A program made the translations under genes and the position numbers. From NCBI GenBank assembly GCA_046542915.1, contig JBKHAI010000014.1, positions 1 to 18,931 on the forward strand: DNA of 18,931 bases. Reading direction: 5' to 3'. The notes under the pieces were generated by a model. That model had not been told where the DNA came from. It made no database searches and saw only the letters and a program-made list of their open reading frames with translations. How positions within the stretch are numbered: position 1 is the first letter of the stretch; every line of letters begins with the position of its first letter. Shown in pieces: positions 6,026-13,894 of this stretch. Source of the stretch: SKVL01 sp046542915 (GTDB taxonomy: Bacteria > Patescibacteriota > Minisyncoccia > Phycocordibacterales > CSBR16-193).

Positions 6026-6056
6026 GCGCTTTCTTATAAAAGGAAGCGCTTTTTTA
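6026..6056 (+). terminator. Rho-independent terminator after the phosphotransferase-like gene
   Basis: GCGCTTTC (6026-6033) pairs with GGAAGCGC (6042-6049), with one G-T wobble and loop TTATAAAA, followed by TTTTTTT. Confidence 0.85.
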
Positions 6057-6107
6057 TTCAACACTAAAAACCTTGAAGTTTTTATAATTAGTGGTTAAAC
6101 TCTAAAA

Positions 6108-6839
6108 ATGTTTTTCAAGACCAATCTACATTTTCACACCGGAGATGACCCACAAGACCCCATTGAATATAACACCTTGGAAGGGATCAATAAGGCCTCC
6201 GAGTTGGGCTTTCGGGCACTGGCGATCACTTGCCATGAAAAATTCATCTGGAGTAACGAATACAAAGAATACGCCTCATCAAAAGGGATCGTTCTGATCC
6301 CCGGCATAGAGATAAATATCGGTGAAAGAAAAGGTGAAAAAAGACATCTGATAGTTTTAAATTGCGATAAAGATGTGGAACAAATAGAAACCTTTGGGAA
6401 CCTGGAAGAATATAAAAAAGAAAGGCCACAAACATTCGTTCTGGCTCCTCACCCCTATTACCCAAGTTTGCATCAAAGAAGTAGCTTAATGAAATATGCC
6501 GACAAGTATGCTCATTTGTTTGATGCCATAGAGCACTCCTGGTTCTACTCCGAATATCTAAACAAGAACCAAAAAGCAATTGAACTTTCAAAAAGAAAGG
6601 ATCTACCCTTGGTTTCAACTTCCGACACTCATTTCTTTGACTTTCTGGACACTGATTATTGCGTAATAGAGGCCGAAGAAGAAACCCCCGAATCAATTTT
6701 AAACGGTATAAAACAGAGACGTTTTGAGAACTTCACCCGTCCCAAGCGTCTTTTTAAGGAAATGTTCCTATCCTACTCTAAGTTTTGCCTTAAAAGATCA
6801 TACAAAAAAATTAGAAGGGTTAAATATAGAAACCCATAA
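6108..6839 (+). CDS. PHP-domain metal-dependent phosphoesterase
   Basis: This 243-residue cytoplasmic protein has the PHP-domain metal-ligand pattern. It shows H8-x-H10 in NLHFHT, H43 in ITCHE, E68 in PGIEI, H80 before LIVLN, H115 in APHP, and D173-x-H175 in STSDTH. The domain fills about residues 3-205, and a basic tail (about 210-243, rich in Lys and Arg) may bind nucleic acid or membrane. Such proteins hydrolyse phosphomonoesters or short nucleotide phosphates with two or three metal ions; the substrate cannot be told from sequence. TATAAT at 6083-6088 lies 19 bases before the ATG without a clear -35 box. No terminator is seen before the cold-shock promoter. Confidence 0.87.
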   Translation: MFFKTNLHFHTGDDPQDPIEYNTLEGINKASELGFRALAITCHEKFIWSNEYKEYASSKGIVLIPGIEINIGERKGEKRHLIVLNCDKDVEQIETFGNLEEYKKERPQTFVLAPHPYYPSLHQRSSLMKYADKYAHLFDAIEHSWFYSEYLNKNQKAIELSKRKDLPLVSTSDTHFFDFLDTDYCVIEAEEETPESILNGIKQRRFENFTRPKRLFKEMFLSYSKFCLKRSYKKIRRVKYRNP

Positions 6840-6841
6840 AT

Positions 6842-6869
6842 TTGACTTATAAATAAAAAAAGATATACT
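6842..6869 (+). promoter_or_regulatory. cold-shock gene promoter within an inverted repeat
   Basis: TTGACT (6842-6847; 5 of 6), a 16-base spacer and TATACT (6864-6869; 5 of 6) predict a start near 6876. The leader would be about 94 bases. The 8-bp inverted repeat TTTGACTT (6841-6848) / AAGTCAAA (6875-6882) overlaps the -35 box and the start site. Confidence 0.65.
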
Positions 6870-6969
6870 TTAGAAAGTCAAATATATCTATCGTAGAAGA
6901 GAAAGAGGTCAGTTCTCCACTTCGGTAAAAAACATTATTTGATGTTTATAAGAGATAGCCAATTGAATA

Positions 6970-7173
6970 ATGGAAAATGGTACAATAATTCGCCTGATGG
7001 ACAAAGGATACGGTTTCATCAGACGCGAAGGGGAAAGTAAGGACCTATTCTTCCATTCCAATAATCTCAACGACGATACCGACTTCAACAGCCTCAAAGA
7101 AGGCACAGAAGTTACTTTTGAGGTTACCAAAGGAATGAAAGGGCCTGAAGCCATAAATATTAGTGTTGCTTAA
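6970..7173 (+). CDS. cold-shock domain protein (CspA family)
   Basis: The 67 residues form one cold-shock OB-fold domain of normal length. RNP1 is K12-G-Y-G-F-I17 and RNP2 is D25-L-F-F-H-S30, with the closing G-P-E-A-I-N-I strand. These proteins bind single-stranded RNA and DNA and melt RNA structure. The ATG has no Shine-Dalgarno sequence. The predicted leader of about 94 bases, with a small hairpin (AAACAT 6930-6935 / ATGTTT 6942-6947) near the start codon, resembles the long regulatory leaders of csp genes. The gene is alone, with its own promoter and terminator. Confidence 0.95.
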   Translation: MENGTIIRLMDKGYGFIRREGESKDLFFHSNNLNDDTDFNSLKEGTEVTFEVTKGMKGPEAINISVA

Positions 7174-7191
7174 CTAAGTAATAACTGAAAC

Positions 7192-7228
7192 AAAAAGATC
7201 TCCGTTTATCACGGAGATCTTTTTTATT
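7192..7228 (+). terminator. strong terminator after the cold-shock gene, probably bidirectional with uvrA
   Basis: A perfect 14-bp stem (AAAAAGATCTCCGT, 7192-7205; ACGGAGATCTTTTT, 7211-7224) with loop TTATC is followed by further T bases. On the - strand the stem ends in TTTTT too, so it can also end uvrA, whose stop is about 50 bases away. Confidence 0.92.
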
Positions 7229-7279
7229 TACGACGTAAAGCAAGTTATGACAATACCTCGGCTCCGACTCAAGGGTCCT

Positions 7280-9898
7280 TTATTTCTTTTTGTCTTTCTT
7301 TAGCTTTAATTTGGGTTTGAGATAATAACCGGTATGCGAACGAGGAGAGCGTGCCACCTGCTCGGGGGTACCTTTGGCCACTATTTCACCTCCTTGATCC
7401 CCTCCTTCGGGGCCTATGTCAATAACGTGATCGGCTGATCTGATAAGGTCCAGATTGTGCTCTATAACAACCACGGTATTACCTTCGTCAACCAAACGTT
7501 GTAGGACCTTTATCAGTTGGTTGACATCTTCGTAATGCAAACCAATAGTAGGCTCATCAAGAATATATACGGTTTTTCTGGTATGCTGACGGAACAGCTC
7601 TGAGGAGATCTTTATTCTTTGTGCCTCCCCACCGGACAAAGTGGTGGCGGATTGACCTAATCTTAAATAACCCAAGCCAACATCATTTAAGGTTTTGAGA
7701 CGATCGTAGATCGACGGAATATCTTCAAAGAACTCCAGTGCTTCTTCCACGGTCATCTCCAAGACCTCATAGATGTTCTTGCCTTTATACTTCACTTCCA
7801 AGGTCTCTTTCGTATAACGTTTTCCGCGACAAACATCACAAGACACATAGACAGTGGGAAGAAAATGCATCTCAACTTCAATGACCCCCTTCCCCTTACA
7901 GGTCTCACAACGACCACCCTTGACGTTAAAAGAAAACCTTCCCGGCTTCCAGCCTCTCACTTTAGCTTCCGCAGTTTCGGAAAAAAGCTCTCTAATAAAA
8001 TGAAAGGCCCCCGTATAAGTTACCGGATTGGAACGCGGCGTCCTACCGATAGGAGTCTGATCTATGGATATCTCCCTACTTAAATACTCGGTGCCGGAAA
8101 ACTTCTCACAATTATATACCTCGGGAGAGCGATAATGTTTAGTTAATCGGGCCCTTAAATTCTTGTGCAAGATCTCGTAAACAAAGGATGATTTTCCGGA
8201 TCCGGAGACTCCGGTAACCACGCAAAATCTACCCAAAGGTATCTCTACGTTCATATCCTTGATGTTGTGTATCTTGCCCCCACGGATAACGATCTTACCG
8301 GCGGGTTCGTTTCTCCGTTTAGACGGTAGCGGGATCTGCCGTTTTTCTTTCAGGTATTCCAATGTTAAAGAGTCGGTCTCGGTCATATCTTTTAAAAGAT
8401 CTTGCAGATAACCCGCGACTACGACCTTGCCACCATGAACCCCGGGTCCCGGACCGATATCCACGAGATAATCGGACGAGAATATGGTTTCTTCATCGTG
8501 TTCTACCACAATTATAGTATTACCGATATCACGCAATCTGTGCAGTGTTTCAATAAGACGGGCATTGTCGCGGGGATGTAAGCCGATCGTCGGTTCATCC
8601 AATACATAGACCGCCCCCACCAAACCGGAACCCAACTGAGATGCCAGACGTATTCGCTGGGCCTCGCCACCGGATATGGTATTGGCCCGCCTATCCAGTG
8701 TCAGATACTCAATACCGACATTTTTCATAAATTCCAAGCGAGATCCTATCTCCTTTATGACCACCCGAGAGATCTCCTCTTCTCTTTCCGACAGATCCAG
8801 TCCGGCAAAAAATTCAATGCAATCTTTTATGGAAAGCGAGGTTACTTCTGCAATATTTTTGCCATCTATCAAAACATTGAGAGCTTCCGGTCTTAGACGA
8901 GCGCCATGGCATTCATCGCAATCTTTTTTACCAAATAGATACTTTTTTCCGGTACCTTTGCATTTTTCACAGGCCCCGTAAGGAGAATTAAACGAAAAAA
9001 GACGAGGTTCAATTTCCGGATATGAGTAACCGTCATAAGGACAAGAGTACTCCGATGATAAAAGCATCTCTTGCAGTTTATTTTTTTTATCATCAAAAAA
9101 AAGAATACGGACCAAACCATTTGCCTCATTTAAAGCGGTCTCTAGTGCCTCACCGAAACGTTCCTCTTCATCACTGTCCTTAGAGACAAGATCTGTCGCT
9201 GCCAGCTCATCAACCAGCACGTCTATTTCATGGCGTTTATTTGCCGAAATATCTATTCTCTCTCTTAAACTTTTCCTTTCGCCGTCAATGCGCACCTCAC
9301 CGTAACCTTTTCCTAAGAGATCATATAAAAGTTGGTAATACTCTCCTTTCCTTCCTCTGACCAAAGGTGCGAAGATCGAGACCGATGATATCTTGGCACC
9401 ACCTTCCTCTGACATTAGATTTGATACCCTTTTAAAAACAAGTTCTTTTATCTCTTCGTTGGAGAGTTTCTGTATCTCCCTGCCACATTCAAGACAATGA
9501 GGACGACCTATCCGAGCAAACAAGATCCTTAAGTAATCATAGATCTCCGTAATGGTCGCAACCGTGGATCGCGGATTGTTGGATCGGGATTTTTGATCAA
9601 TGGAAATAGCCGGAGAAAGACCCCTTATCTCATCAACATCGGGTTTTTGCATCTGTTTTAAGAACTGCCTGGCATAGGCCGACAGGGATTCAACGTACCT
9701 TCTCTGACCTTCGGCAAAGATCGTATCAAAAGCCAAAGATGACTTACCGGACCCGGAAAGTCCGGTAAAGACCGTCATAACATTACGCGGTATGGAAACG
9801 GACAGATCTTTAAGGTTATGTGTACGAGCACCGAATACCTCAATGGCCGATCTTGGTGAACATTCCTCTGGTTTTTTCTTTTTATTATCGTCAGACAT
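7280..9898 (-). CDS. uvrA: UvrABC excinuclease subunit A
   Basis: From ATG at 9898 the protein has 872 residues, somewhat shorter than the roughly 940 of E. coli. UvrA is the dimeric ABC-type ATPase that finds DNA damage and loads UvrB. The first ATPase half has Walker A G-L-S-G-S-G-K-S-S (46-54), the signature I-S-G-G-E-A-Q-R (about 408-415) and Walker B Y-V-L-D-E-P-T. The second half repeats these (G-V-S-G-S-G-K-S-S, L-S-G-G-E-A-Q-R, Y-I-L-D-E-P-T). The C-terminal zinc finger (C-E-T-C ... C-D-V-C) is intact. In the first one, the usual C-x2-C-x20-C-x2-C reads C286-P-Y-D289 ... C310-E-K-C313, with Asp for the second Cys. The frame also opens at GTG 9919, but that codon is upstream of the predicted -10 box. 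Confidence 0.97.
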   Translation of the reverse strand: MSDDNKKKKPEECSPRSAIEVFGARTHNLKDLSVSIPRNVMTVFTGLSGSGKSSLAFDTIFAEGQRRYVESLSAYARQFLKQMQKPDVDEIRGLSPAISIDQKSRSNNPRSTVATITEIYDYLRILFARIGRPHCLECGREIQKLSNEEIKELVFKRVSNLMSEEGGAKISSVSIFAPLVRGRKGEYYQLLYDLLGKGYGEVRIDGERKSLRERIDISANKRHEIDVLVDELAATDLVSKDSDEEERFGEALETALNEANGLVRILFFDDKKNKLQEMLLSSEYSCPYDGYSYPEIEPRLFSFNSPYGACEKCKGTGKKYLFGKKDCDECHGARLRPEALNVLIDGKNIAEVTSLSIKDCIEFFAGLDLSEREEEISRVVIKEIGSRLEFMKNVGIEYLTLDRRANTISGGEAQRIRLASQLGSGLVGAVYVLDEPTIGLHPRDNARLIETLHRLRDIGNTIIVVEHDEETIFSSDYLVDIGPGPGVHGGKVVVAGYLQDLLKDMTETDSLTLEYLKEKRQIPLPSKRRNEPAGKIVIRGGKIHNIKDMNVEIPLGRFCVVTGVSGSGKSSFVYEILHKNLRARLTKHYRSPEVYNCEKFSGTEYLSREISIDQTPIGRTPRSNPVTYTGAFHFIRELFSETAEAKVRGWKPGRFSFNVKGGRCETCKGKGVIEVEMHFLPTVYVSCDVCRGKRYTKETLEVKYKGKNIYEVLEMTVEEALEFFEDIPSIYDRLKTLNDVGLGYLRLGQSATTLSGGEAQRIKISSELFRQHTRKTVYILDEPTIGLHYEDVNQLIKVLQRLVDEGNTVVVIEHNLDLIRSADHVIDIGPEGGDQGGEIVAKGTPEQVARSPRSHTGYYLKPKLKLKKDKKK

Positions 9899-9909
9899 AA
9901 GAGGTGAAA

Positions 9910-9938
9910 ATTGTAACACAAAAAAGCACGACTGTAAC
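9910..9938 (-). promoter_or_regulatory. uvrA promoter, extended -10, very short leader
   Basis: On the - strand GTTACA (9938-9933), a 17-base spacer and TACAAT (9915-9910) preceded by TGT form an extended -10 promoter. The start is expected near 9903, about five bases before the ATG. The -35 box lies inside the terminator hairpin of the upstream operon. Confidence 0.55.
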
Positions 9939-9947
9939 GTGCTTTTT
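9919..9947 (-). terminator. terminator of the signalling operon
   Basis: A perfect 10-bp stem (AAAAAGCACG / CGTGCTTTTT) with a 7-base loop, followed on the - strand by TTTTTTG, lies 22 bases after the last receiver gene. Confidence 0.88.
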
Positions 9948-9969
9948 GACTTAGGTTTTATCTGAACTA

Positions 9970-10353
9970 TTAAGAAAGAGCCTGTTTAATATTCTCGGTT
10001 ATCTGATCAGGGCTTAAGTTGGATTTGACGTAGAAATCTAGAGCTCCCATCTTTCTGGCCTTTATGATGTTCTCTTCTTGGCTTAAATTAGAGAACATAA
10101 TGACCGGAACATCTTTTAGTCTCTCGTCATTTTTAACGATCTCAAGTACCTCAAAACCGTCTTTGTCGGGAAGTAATACATCCAAAAGAATGATATCGGG
10201 CACAGTTTCTTTTAAGGCCTCCAGCGCTTTGGCGCCGGTATCGGCATAGATGACATCAGCGTTCTCGGCTGACAGTTTTTTGGTAATAACTCCGCCCAAG
10301 AAATTATCATCTTCTACCCAAACGATCTTTTTTCCTTCTAGTTCATTAGCCAT
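9970..10353 (-). CDS. single-domain response regulator, last gene of the signalling operon
   Basis: The 127 residues form one receiver domain with a short N-terminal extension (MANELEGKK). The acidic pocket is E14-D15-D16, the phospho-acceptor D58 (LLDVLLPDKDG), the switch residue S88 (IMFSN) and the lysine K110 (FYVKSN). There is no output domain. It starts 8 bases after the double-receiver gene and is followed by the operon terminator. Its V-W-V-E-D-D start is closest in the window to V-M-W-I-E-D-D of the receiver at 13412, so these two first-and-last receivers look like recent paralogues. It probably takes phosphate from the kinase at 11171 or from another receiver (inference). Confidence 0.93.
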   Translation of the reverse strand: MANELEGKKIVWVEDDNFLGGVITKKLSAENADVIYADTGAKALEALKETVPDIILLDVLLPDKDGFEVLEIVKNDERLKDVPVIMFSNLSQEENIIKARKMGALDFYVKSNLSPDQITENIKQALS

Positions 10354-10361
10354 AAATATTT

Positions 10362-11147
10362 TTACTCTTTTTCTTTTAATGTCTTCTTAACCTCATTGAC
10401 GACCTGATCTAAAGAGAACAATGCCTTGATCAAGAACTTATCAGCTCCTTTCTCTTTTCCTTTTTCCAGATCACTTTTTTGCCCTAAGTTGGAAAGCATA
10501 ATAACAGGGATGTCTTTAGTTTCTTCATTACCTTTTATGGTCTCCAGTATCTCATATCCGTCCATTCTTGGCAAAACTATATCTAGCAAGATAACATCGG
10601 GTTTTACAGTTTCAAGTTCATGCATTAGTTCATCTCCGTTGTTGACATGAGTCACTTCAGCTTTCGCTAAAGCGAATTTTTCTTTCAGAAGTTCACTCAA
10701 GAACTCGTCATCTTCCACTATTAAAACATGACTTCCTTCAATGGTGATACCCTCTTCCTCAACCTTATCTCCTTGAGGGTCTCCTATGCACGAGATCACT
10801 TTCTCCATTACTTCATCCGGGCCGAATTGAGCTTTTATCAAATAATCCTTAGCCCCCAATTCCAAGACCCTCTCTATTTCCACCGGTTGTCCGGAATTGG
10901 AGATAACTATAACCGGAATATCTTTTATATCTTCGTCTTTCATTTTCTTTTCCAGGATCTCATAGCCATTCATACCCGGTAATAATATATCTAAAAGAAT
11001 AAGATCCGGCTTTATTTCTTTTATTTTTTCAAAACCTTCCGACCCGTCCAAAGCGGAGTCAACTTCGCATCCTTCCGCCTCCATTTTGTTTTTTAAAACA
11101 TCAGAGAAAAAAGAATCATCTTCAATTATTAGAACTTTTTTTGCCAT
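10362..11147 (-). CDS. double-receiver response regulator (REC-REC)
   Basis: The 261 residues are two complete receiver domains (about 3-120 and 138-258) joined by a short acidic linker (D-K-V-E-E-E-G). Both look able to be phosphorylated. The first has E9-D10-D11, D53, S83 and K105; the second has E145-D146-D147, D189, S219 and K241. No DNA-binding, enzymatic or HPt domain is attached. A tandem receiver could act as a phosphate sink, a two-input integrator or a relay step toward the single receiver downstream. It starts 23 bases after the kinase gene. A perfect extended -10 box lies in that gap, so it may also be transcribed without the kinase. Confidence 0.93.
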   Translation of the reverse strand: MAKKVLIIEDDSFFSDVLKNKMEAEGCEVDSALDGSEGFEKIKEIKPDLILLDILLPGMNGYEILEKKMKDEDIKDIPVIVISNSGQPVEIERVLELGAKDYLIKAQFGPDEVMEKVISCIGDPQGDKVEEEGITIEGSHVLIVEDDEFLSELLKEKFALAKAEVTHVNNGDELMHELETVKPDVILLDIVLPRMDGYEILETIKGNEETKDIPVIMLSNLGQKSDLEKGKEKGADKFLIKALFSLDQVVNEVKKTLKEKE

Positions 11148-11158
11148 ATTAAAGTTAA

Positions 11159-11167
11159 ATTATATCA
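11159..11167 (-). promoter_or_regulatory. internal extended -10 promoter before the double receiver
   Basis: On the - strand TGATATAAT (11167-11159) is a perfect TGn plus TATAAT element. It ends 11 bases before the ATG at 11147, predicting a leader of about four bases. No -35 box is evident, which extended -10 promoters can tolerate. Confidence 0.45.
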
Positions 11168-11170
11168 TTA

Positions 11171-12202
11171 TTACTCATTTTTATCATCCTCACTATCCGC
11201 GATCGGAATCTGAATATAGAAGGTGGTACCAACCCCCTCTTCACTTTCAAAACTGATCTTACCTCCGTGCCTTTCCGTGATCTCCTTTGCCACAAAAAGA
11301 CCCAAACCGCTTCCTTCGGTCTTTACTTTAACAGCATTCTCACCGCGATTAAATTTGGTGAATATCTTATTTTGGAACTTTTCCGGAATACCAATACCGT
11401 CATCGGCAACTTCAATGACCACATTGTCATTTTTAGTATACATCTTTATCTCGATATGGCCATCTTCTTCGGTGTATTTAACCGCATTCTCCAAGATATT
11501 TTGAATAACCTCTCTGATCTTCTCCGGGTCCGCTTCCACCAAAGAGAGATCCTCCCCACCTGAGACATTAAGATCAATATTTTTTGATCTGGCTTGCGGA
11601 CTTATGTAGTAAAGCAGATTATCTAGAATGTCTTTGAGGTTCAATCTTTTCTTGTCCAACTCGGCCATTCCGGACTCTATCCTGTCGGTATTTAAGAGAT
11701 TGTTGACCAACAAGATCATCCTTTCGTTGCTTTCATAGCTTTTTAGGAGCATTCTCTTCTGTTTGGCGTTAACGGGGCCGACGTGTTCATTAGCAAGCAT
11801 ATCTAAACTCCATTTGATCCCCGAAAGTGGAGTTCTGATCTGATGAGCGGCTACGGAAACAAATTCCGACTTTAGTTTATCCAACTCTCTTAACCTCTGA
11901 TTGGCTTGCGAGAGAGCCCGATCTCTTCGGATAAGCATTCTAGCTGTTCTATCCTGCTCCTCCAAAAGATAACTCAATTGATTCTTTCTTTTTCTTTCGC
12001 TCAATACCTGTTGTTCTAAAACATAGAACTGAAAAAGGAAGGATATGATGAACAGTCCGCTTAAAAGGAAGAACCTGATGATGTCATGGTCAAAATCGGG
12101 AATAAAGATAACAACCACCGTAGCTGCATAAAGGACCAAAAAAGACACAGTTATCTGAAAAAGTGCTGATCTTTGGTTTTTTTTATCTTTTTGATCCATC
12201 AT
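11171..12202 (-). CDS. membrane histidine kinase
   Basis: From ATG at 12202 the protein has 343 residues. Two membrane helices (about 13-34 and 41-62) are joined by only about six residues, so there is almost no external sensor. A coiled coil (about 63-112) leads to the HisKA domain, with H120 in VAAHQIRTPLSG. The HATPase_c domain follows, with N box N-I-L-E-N-A-V-K-Y (235-243), G1 D-D-G-I-G-I-P (267-273) and G2 G-S-G-L-G-L-F (297-303). The catalytic set is complete. The start codon overlaps the FIST gene stop as ATGA, which implies coupled translation and a partnership with the FIST protein as the likely sensor input. The open frame begins at TTG 12214, but the ATGA overlap makes 12202 the better start. 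Confidence 0.93.
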   Translation of the reverse strand: MMDQKDKKNQRSALFQITVSFLVLYAATVVVIFIPDFDHDIIRFFLLSGLFIISFLFQFYVLEQQVLSERKRKNQLSYLLEEQDRTARMLIRRDRALSQANQRLRELDKLKSEFVSVAAHQIRTPLSGIKWSLDMLANEHVGPVNAKQKRMLLKSYESNERMILLVNNLLNTDRIESGMAELDKKRLNLKDILDNLLYYISPQARSKNIDLNVSGGEDLSLVEADPEKIREVIQNILENAVKYTEEDGHIEIKMYTKNDNVVIEVADDGIGIPEKFQNKIFTKFNRGENAVKVKTEGSGLGLFVAKEITERHGGKISFESEEGVGTTFYIQIPIADSEDDKNE

Positions 12203-13392
12203 CTTAATAAACAAACACTTATGGAATTATCCTGGAAAAAAGAATACTGTTCCTCATTATGGTCCGGTGTAGCAGATATTCCTCCGTAGCTGTAAAAACC
12301 GACAGCCGGCACCTTATTATCAAGACACTTTTCGACCTCTTTGACCTCCTCATTAATATTGCTGCCATAGGAATACTGACGTCCGGCCCCACTAACCACT
12401 AAAGCCAAACGAGCTTTTTTCTTCTCACCTAACATTTTTTTGGCTCTTTCAACCGCCTGACGAACACTGCAAAGACATTCATCCTTGTCACTTATCATTA
12501 TCTGCACGTAGCTTCCTTTGGGAATATGATCGGAACAGGTTAAACAACCGTCGCTTTTCAAGTAAAGCGGTGCCCTTACGTTTATTTTTTTCTCCCCGAT
12601 CTTCCAACGAAATCCTAGGGGATAAGACAAAGACAGCCCTCCTATCGGTTCGGCGGTAAAGTGTTGCAGATCTTTATAACCAAAATATTCCCCGTACAGA
12701 GAAACCGCCGGTTTGTCATTGATCTTTTTAATACTTACTCCACTAGAGTCAGTAACCACCCTGGGCATTCCGACCGGAAGCATTCCGTGAGCCATCCCCA
12801 AACCGTATTCAAAATCACCTTTTATTGAAGCGAAGACGGCACTCTTGGAAACTGCTTTACCTTTAAAATACTGGAAGGTTTTCTGAAACTCAAAAGCATC
12901 CGCCGCTCCTCCCCCGAATATCGGGGCATCCGTAACATCCATCAAACCGGCAACAATACTGTGCTGTTCAACGCCAGATAACACGTCAGTGAACAAAAAA
13001 GAAAGATCCGGCTTCGTCCCCATCTCACGTATAATGCTCTCACCCGCATTTTTACCCAAGACCCCCGGAGAAGAGGACGGCGACAGATCCTGTAAATAGG
13101 AAGCAAAGAACATCCCCTCACCTCCGAGCAACACCACTATTATAGAGTCCCTTTCCAGGACACTGCCGTGGGTCATTTCTCCGATAGAAGATGTCCCCAA
13201 CAAAGGAGTATCCTTCGCCACCGACTTTATTCCTTTGATCGCTTTTTCTTGATCATAGGAACTAGATATAAAAACCAAAGCGAACAAGGGAGACTGAGGA
13301 CGCATTTTCCTGAAAGCGTCTTGGCAGGCATTTGCGCCGACAGTATGAGGATCTTTTCCATCTGAAGAACCGATAGCGATATTTAAAGACAT
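12199..13392 (-). CDS. FIST-domain sensory protein (FIST_N plus FIST_C)
   Basis: The 397 residues match the FIST architecture of small-ligand sensors found with kinases and chemotaxis proteins. The N-terminal half (about 30-220) has L-V-F-I-S-S-S-Y-D, L-L-G-T-S-S-I-G-E and a Gly-rich I-F-G-G-G-A-A-D. FIST_C (about 228-375) ends in G-F-Y-S-Y-G-G-I-S. There is no signal peptide or membrane helix, so it should sense a cytoplasmic ligand; amino acids have been suggested for the family, not shown. A cysteine-rich stretch (G-C-L-T-C-S-D, then E-C-L-C) could hold a metal or respond to redox; this is a guess. It lies between a receiver (19-base gap) and the kinase (ATGA overlap), which itself lacks a sensor domain. 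Confidence 0.9.
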   Translation of the reverse strand: MSLNIAIGSSDGKDPHTVGANACQDAFRKMRPQSPLFALVFISSSYDQEKAIKGIKSVAKDTPLLGTSSIGEMTHGSVLERDSIIVVLLGGEGMFFASYLQDLSPSSSPGVLGKNAGESIIREMGTKPDLSFLFTDVLSGVEQHSIVAGLMDVTDAPIFGGGAADAFEFQKTFQYFKGKAVSKSAVFASIKGDFEYGLGMAHGMLPVGMPRVVTDSSGVSIKKINDKPAVSLYGEYFGYKDLQHFTAEPIGGLSLSYPLGFRWKIGEKKINVRAPLYLKSDGCLTCSDHIPKGSYVQIMISDKDECLCSVRQAVERAKKMLGEKKKARLALVVSGAGRQYSYGSNINEEVKEVEKCLDNKVPAVGFYSYGGISATPDHNEEQYSFFQDNSISVCLLR

Positions 13393-13411
13393 AACTTAAT
13401 CAACTTATTCT

Positions 13412-13837
13412 TTAGAGACGATCGTTTTCCCGTAACACGTTACGTATCTCTGTAGCCAAATTGTCTAAAAAGACGGTTGATTTGACCATAAATCTTGAAG
13501 CACCTAAACTATAACCCTTGTCAATATCTTTCTGATGACTTAAATTGGAAAAAAGTATGACGGGAATATCTTTAAGCTCCGGATCATTCTTCATTTTCTC
13601 CAAGATCGTAAACCCGTCTATATCCGGTAACATAATATCCAAGAGTAAGATATCCGGATGTTCTTTTCTCAAAATTTCCAACCCCTCGGTTCCGTTAGTA
13701 GTATGAACCAGATCAACATTAAAACGAGCCAGCCATCTTTCCATAATATCATTCAAAGTCGGATCGTCCTCGATCCACATAACTTTTTTACCCAGTATCT
13801 CTTTTTCCGCTGAAAGATTTTTATCTGATCCTTCCAT
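13412..13837 (-). CDS. single-domain response regulator, first gene of the signalling operon
   Basis: The 141 residues are one receiver domain with an N-terminal extension of about 16 residues. E23-D24-D25 form the acidic pocket, D67 (LLDIMLPDIDG) is the phospho-acceptor, S97 (ILFSN) the switch and K119 (FMVKST) the conserved lysine. No output domain is present. The gene heads the operon behind a promoter at 13861-13889 and starts 58 bases after uvrB ends. Because no terminator is visible after uvrB, some read-through from uvrB is possible. Confidence 0.93.
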   Translation of the reverse strand: MEGSDKNLSAEKEILGKKVMWIEDDPTLNDIMERWLARFNVDLVHTTNGTEGLEILRKEHPDILLLDIMLPDIDGFTILEKMKNDPELKDIPVILFSNLSHQKDIDKGYSLGASRFMVKSTVFLDNLATEIRNVLRENDRL

Positions 13838-13860
13838 TTTTTAATAAAACGATTTCTTTT

Positions 13861-13889
13861 AGTATACTAACGCAAGGCCGAAAAGACAA
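13861..13889 (-). promoter_or_regulatory. promoter of the FIST/kinase/receiver operon
   Basis: On the - strand TTGTCT (13889-13884; 4 of 6), a 17-base spacer and TATACT (13866-13861; 5 of 6) predict a start near 13854, about 17 bases before the ATG at 13837. Confidence 0.65.
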
Positions 13890-13894
13890 ACTTT

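Noticed and set aside
9899..9919. GTG start of uvrA at 9919
   Set aside because: The codon lies upstream of the predicted -10 box and at the edge of the terminator hairpin, so it should not be in the uvrA mRNA.
12195..12214. Alternative genetic code with UGA as Gly
   Set aside because: UGA ends the FIST gene inside an ATGA overlap and ends the rhodanese gene, and domains stop where expected, so the standard bacterial code fits.
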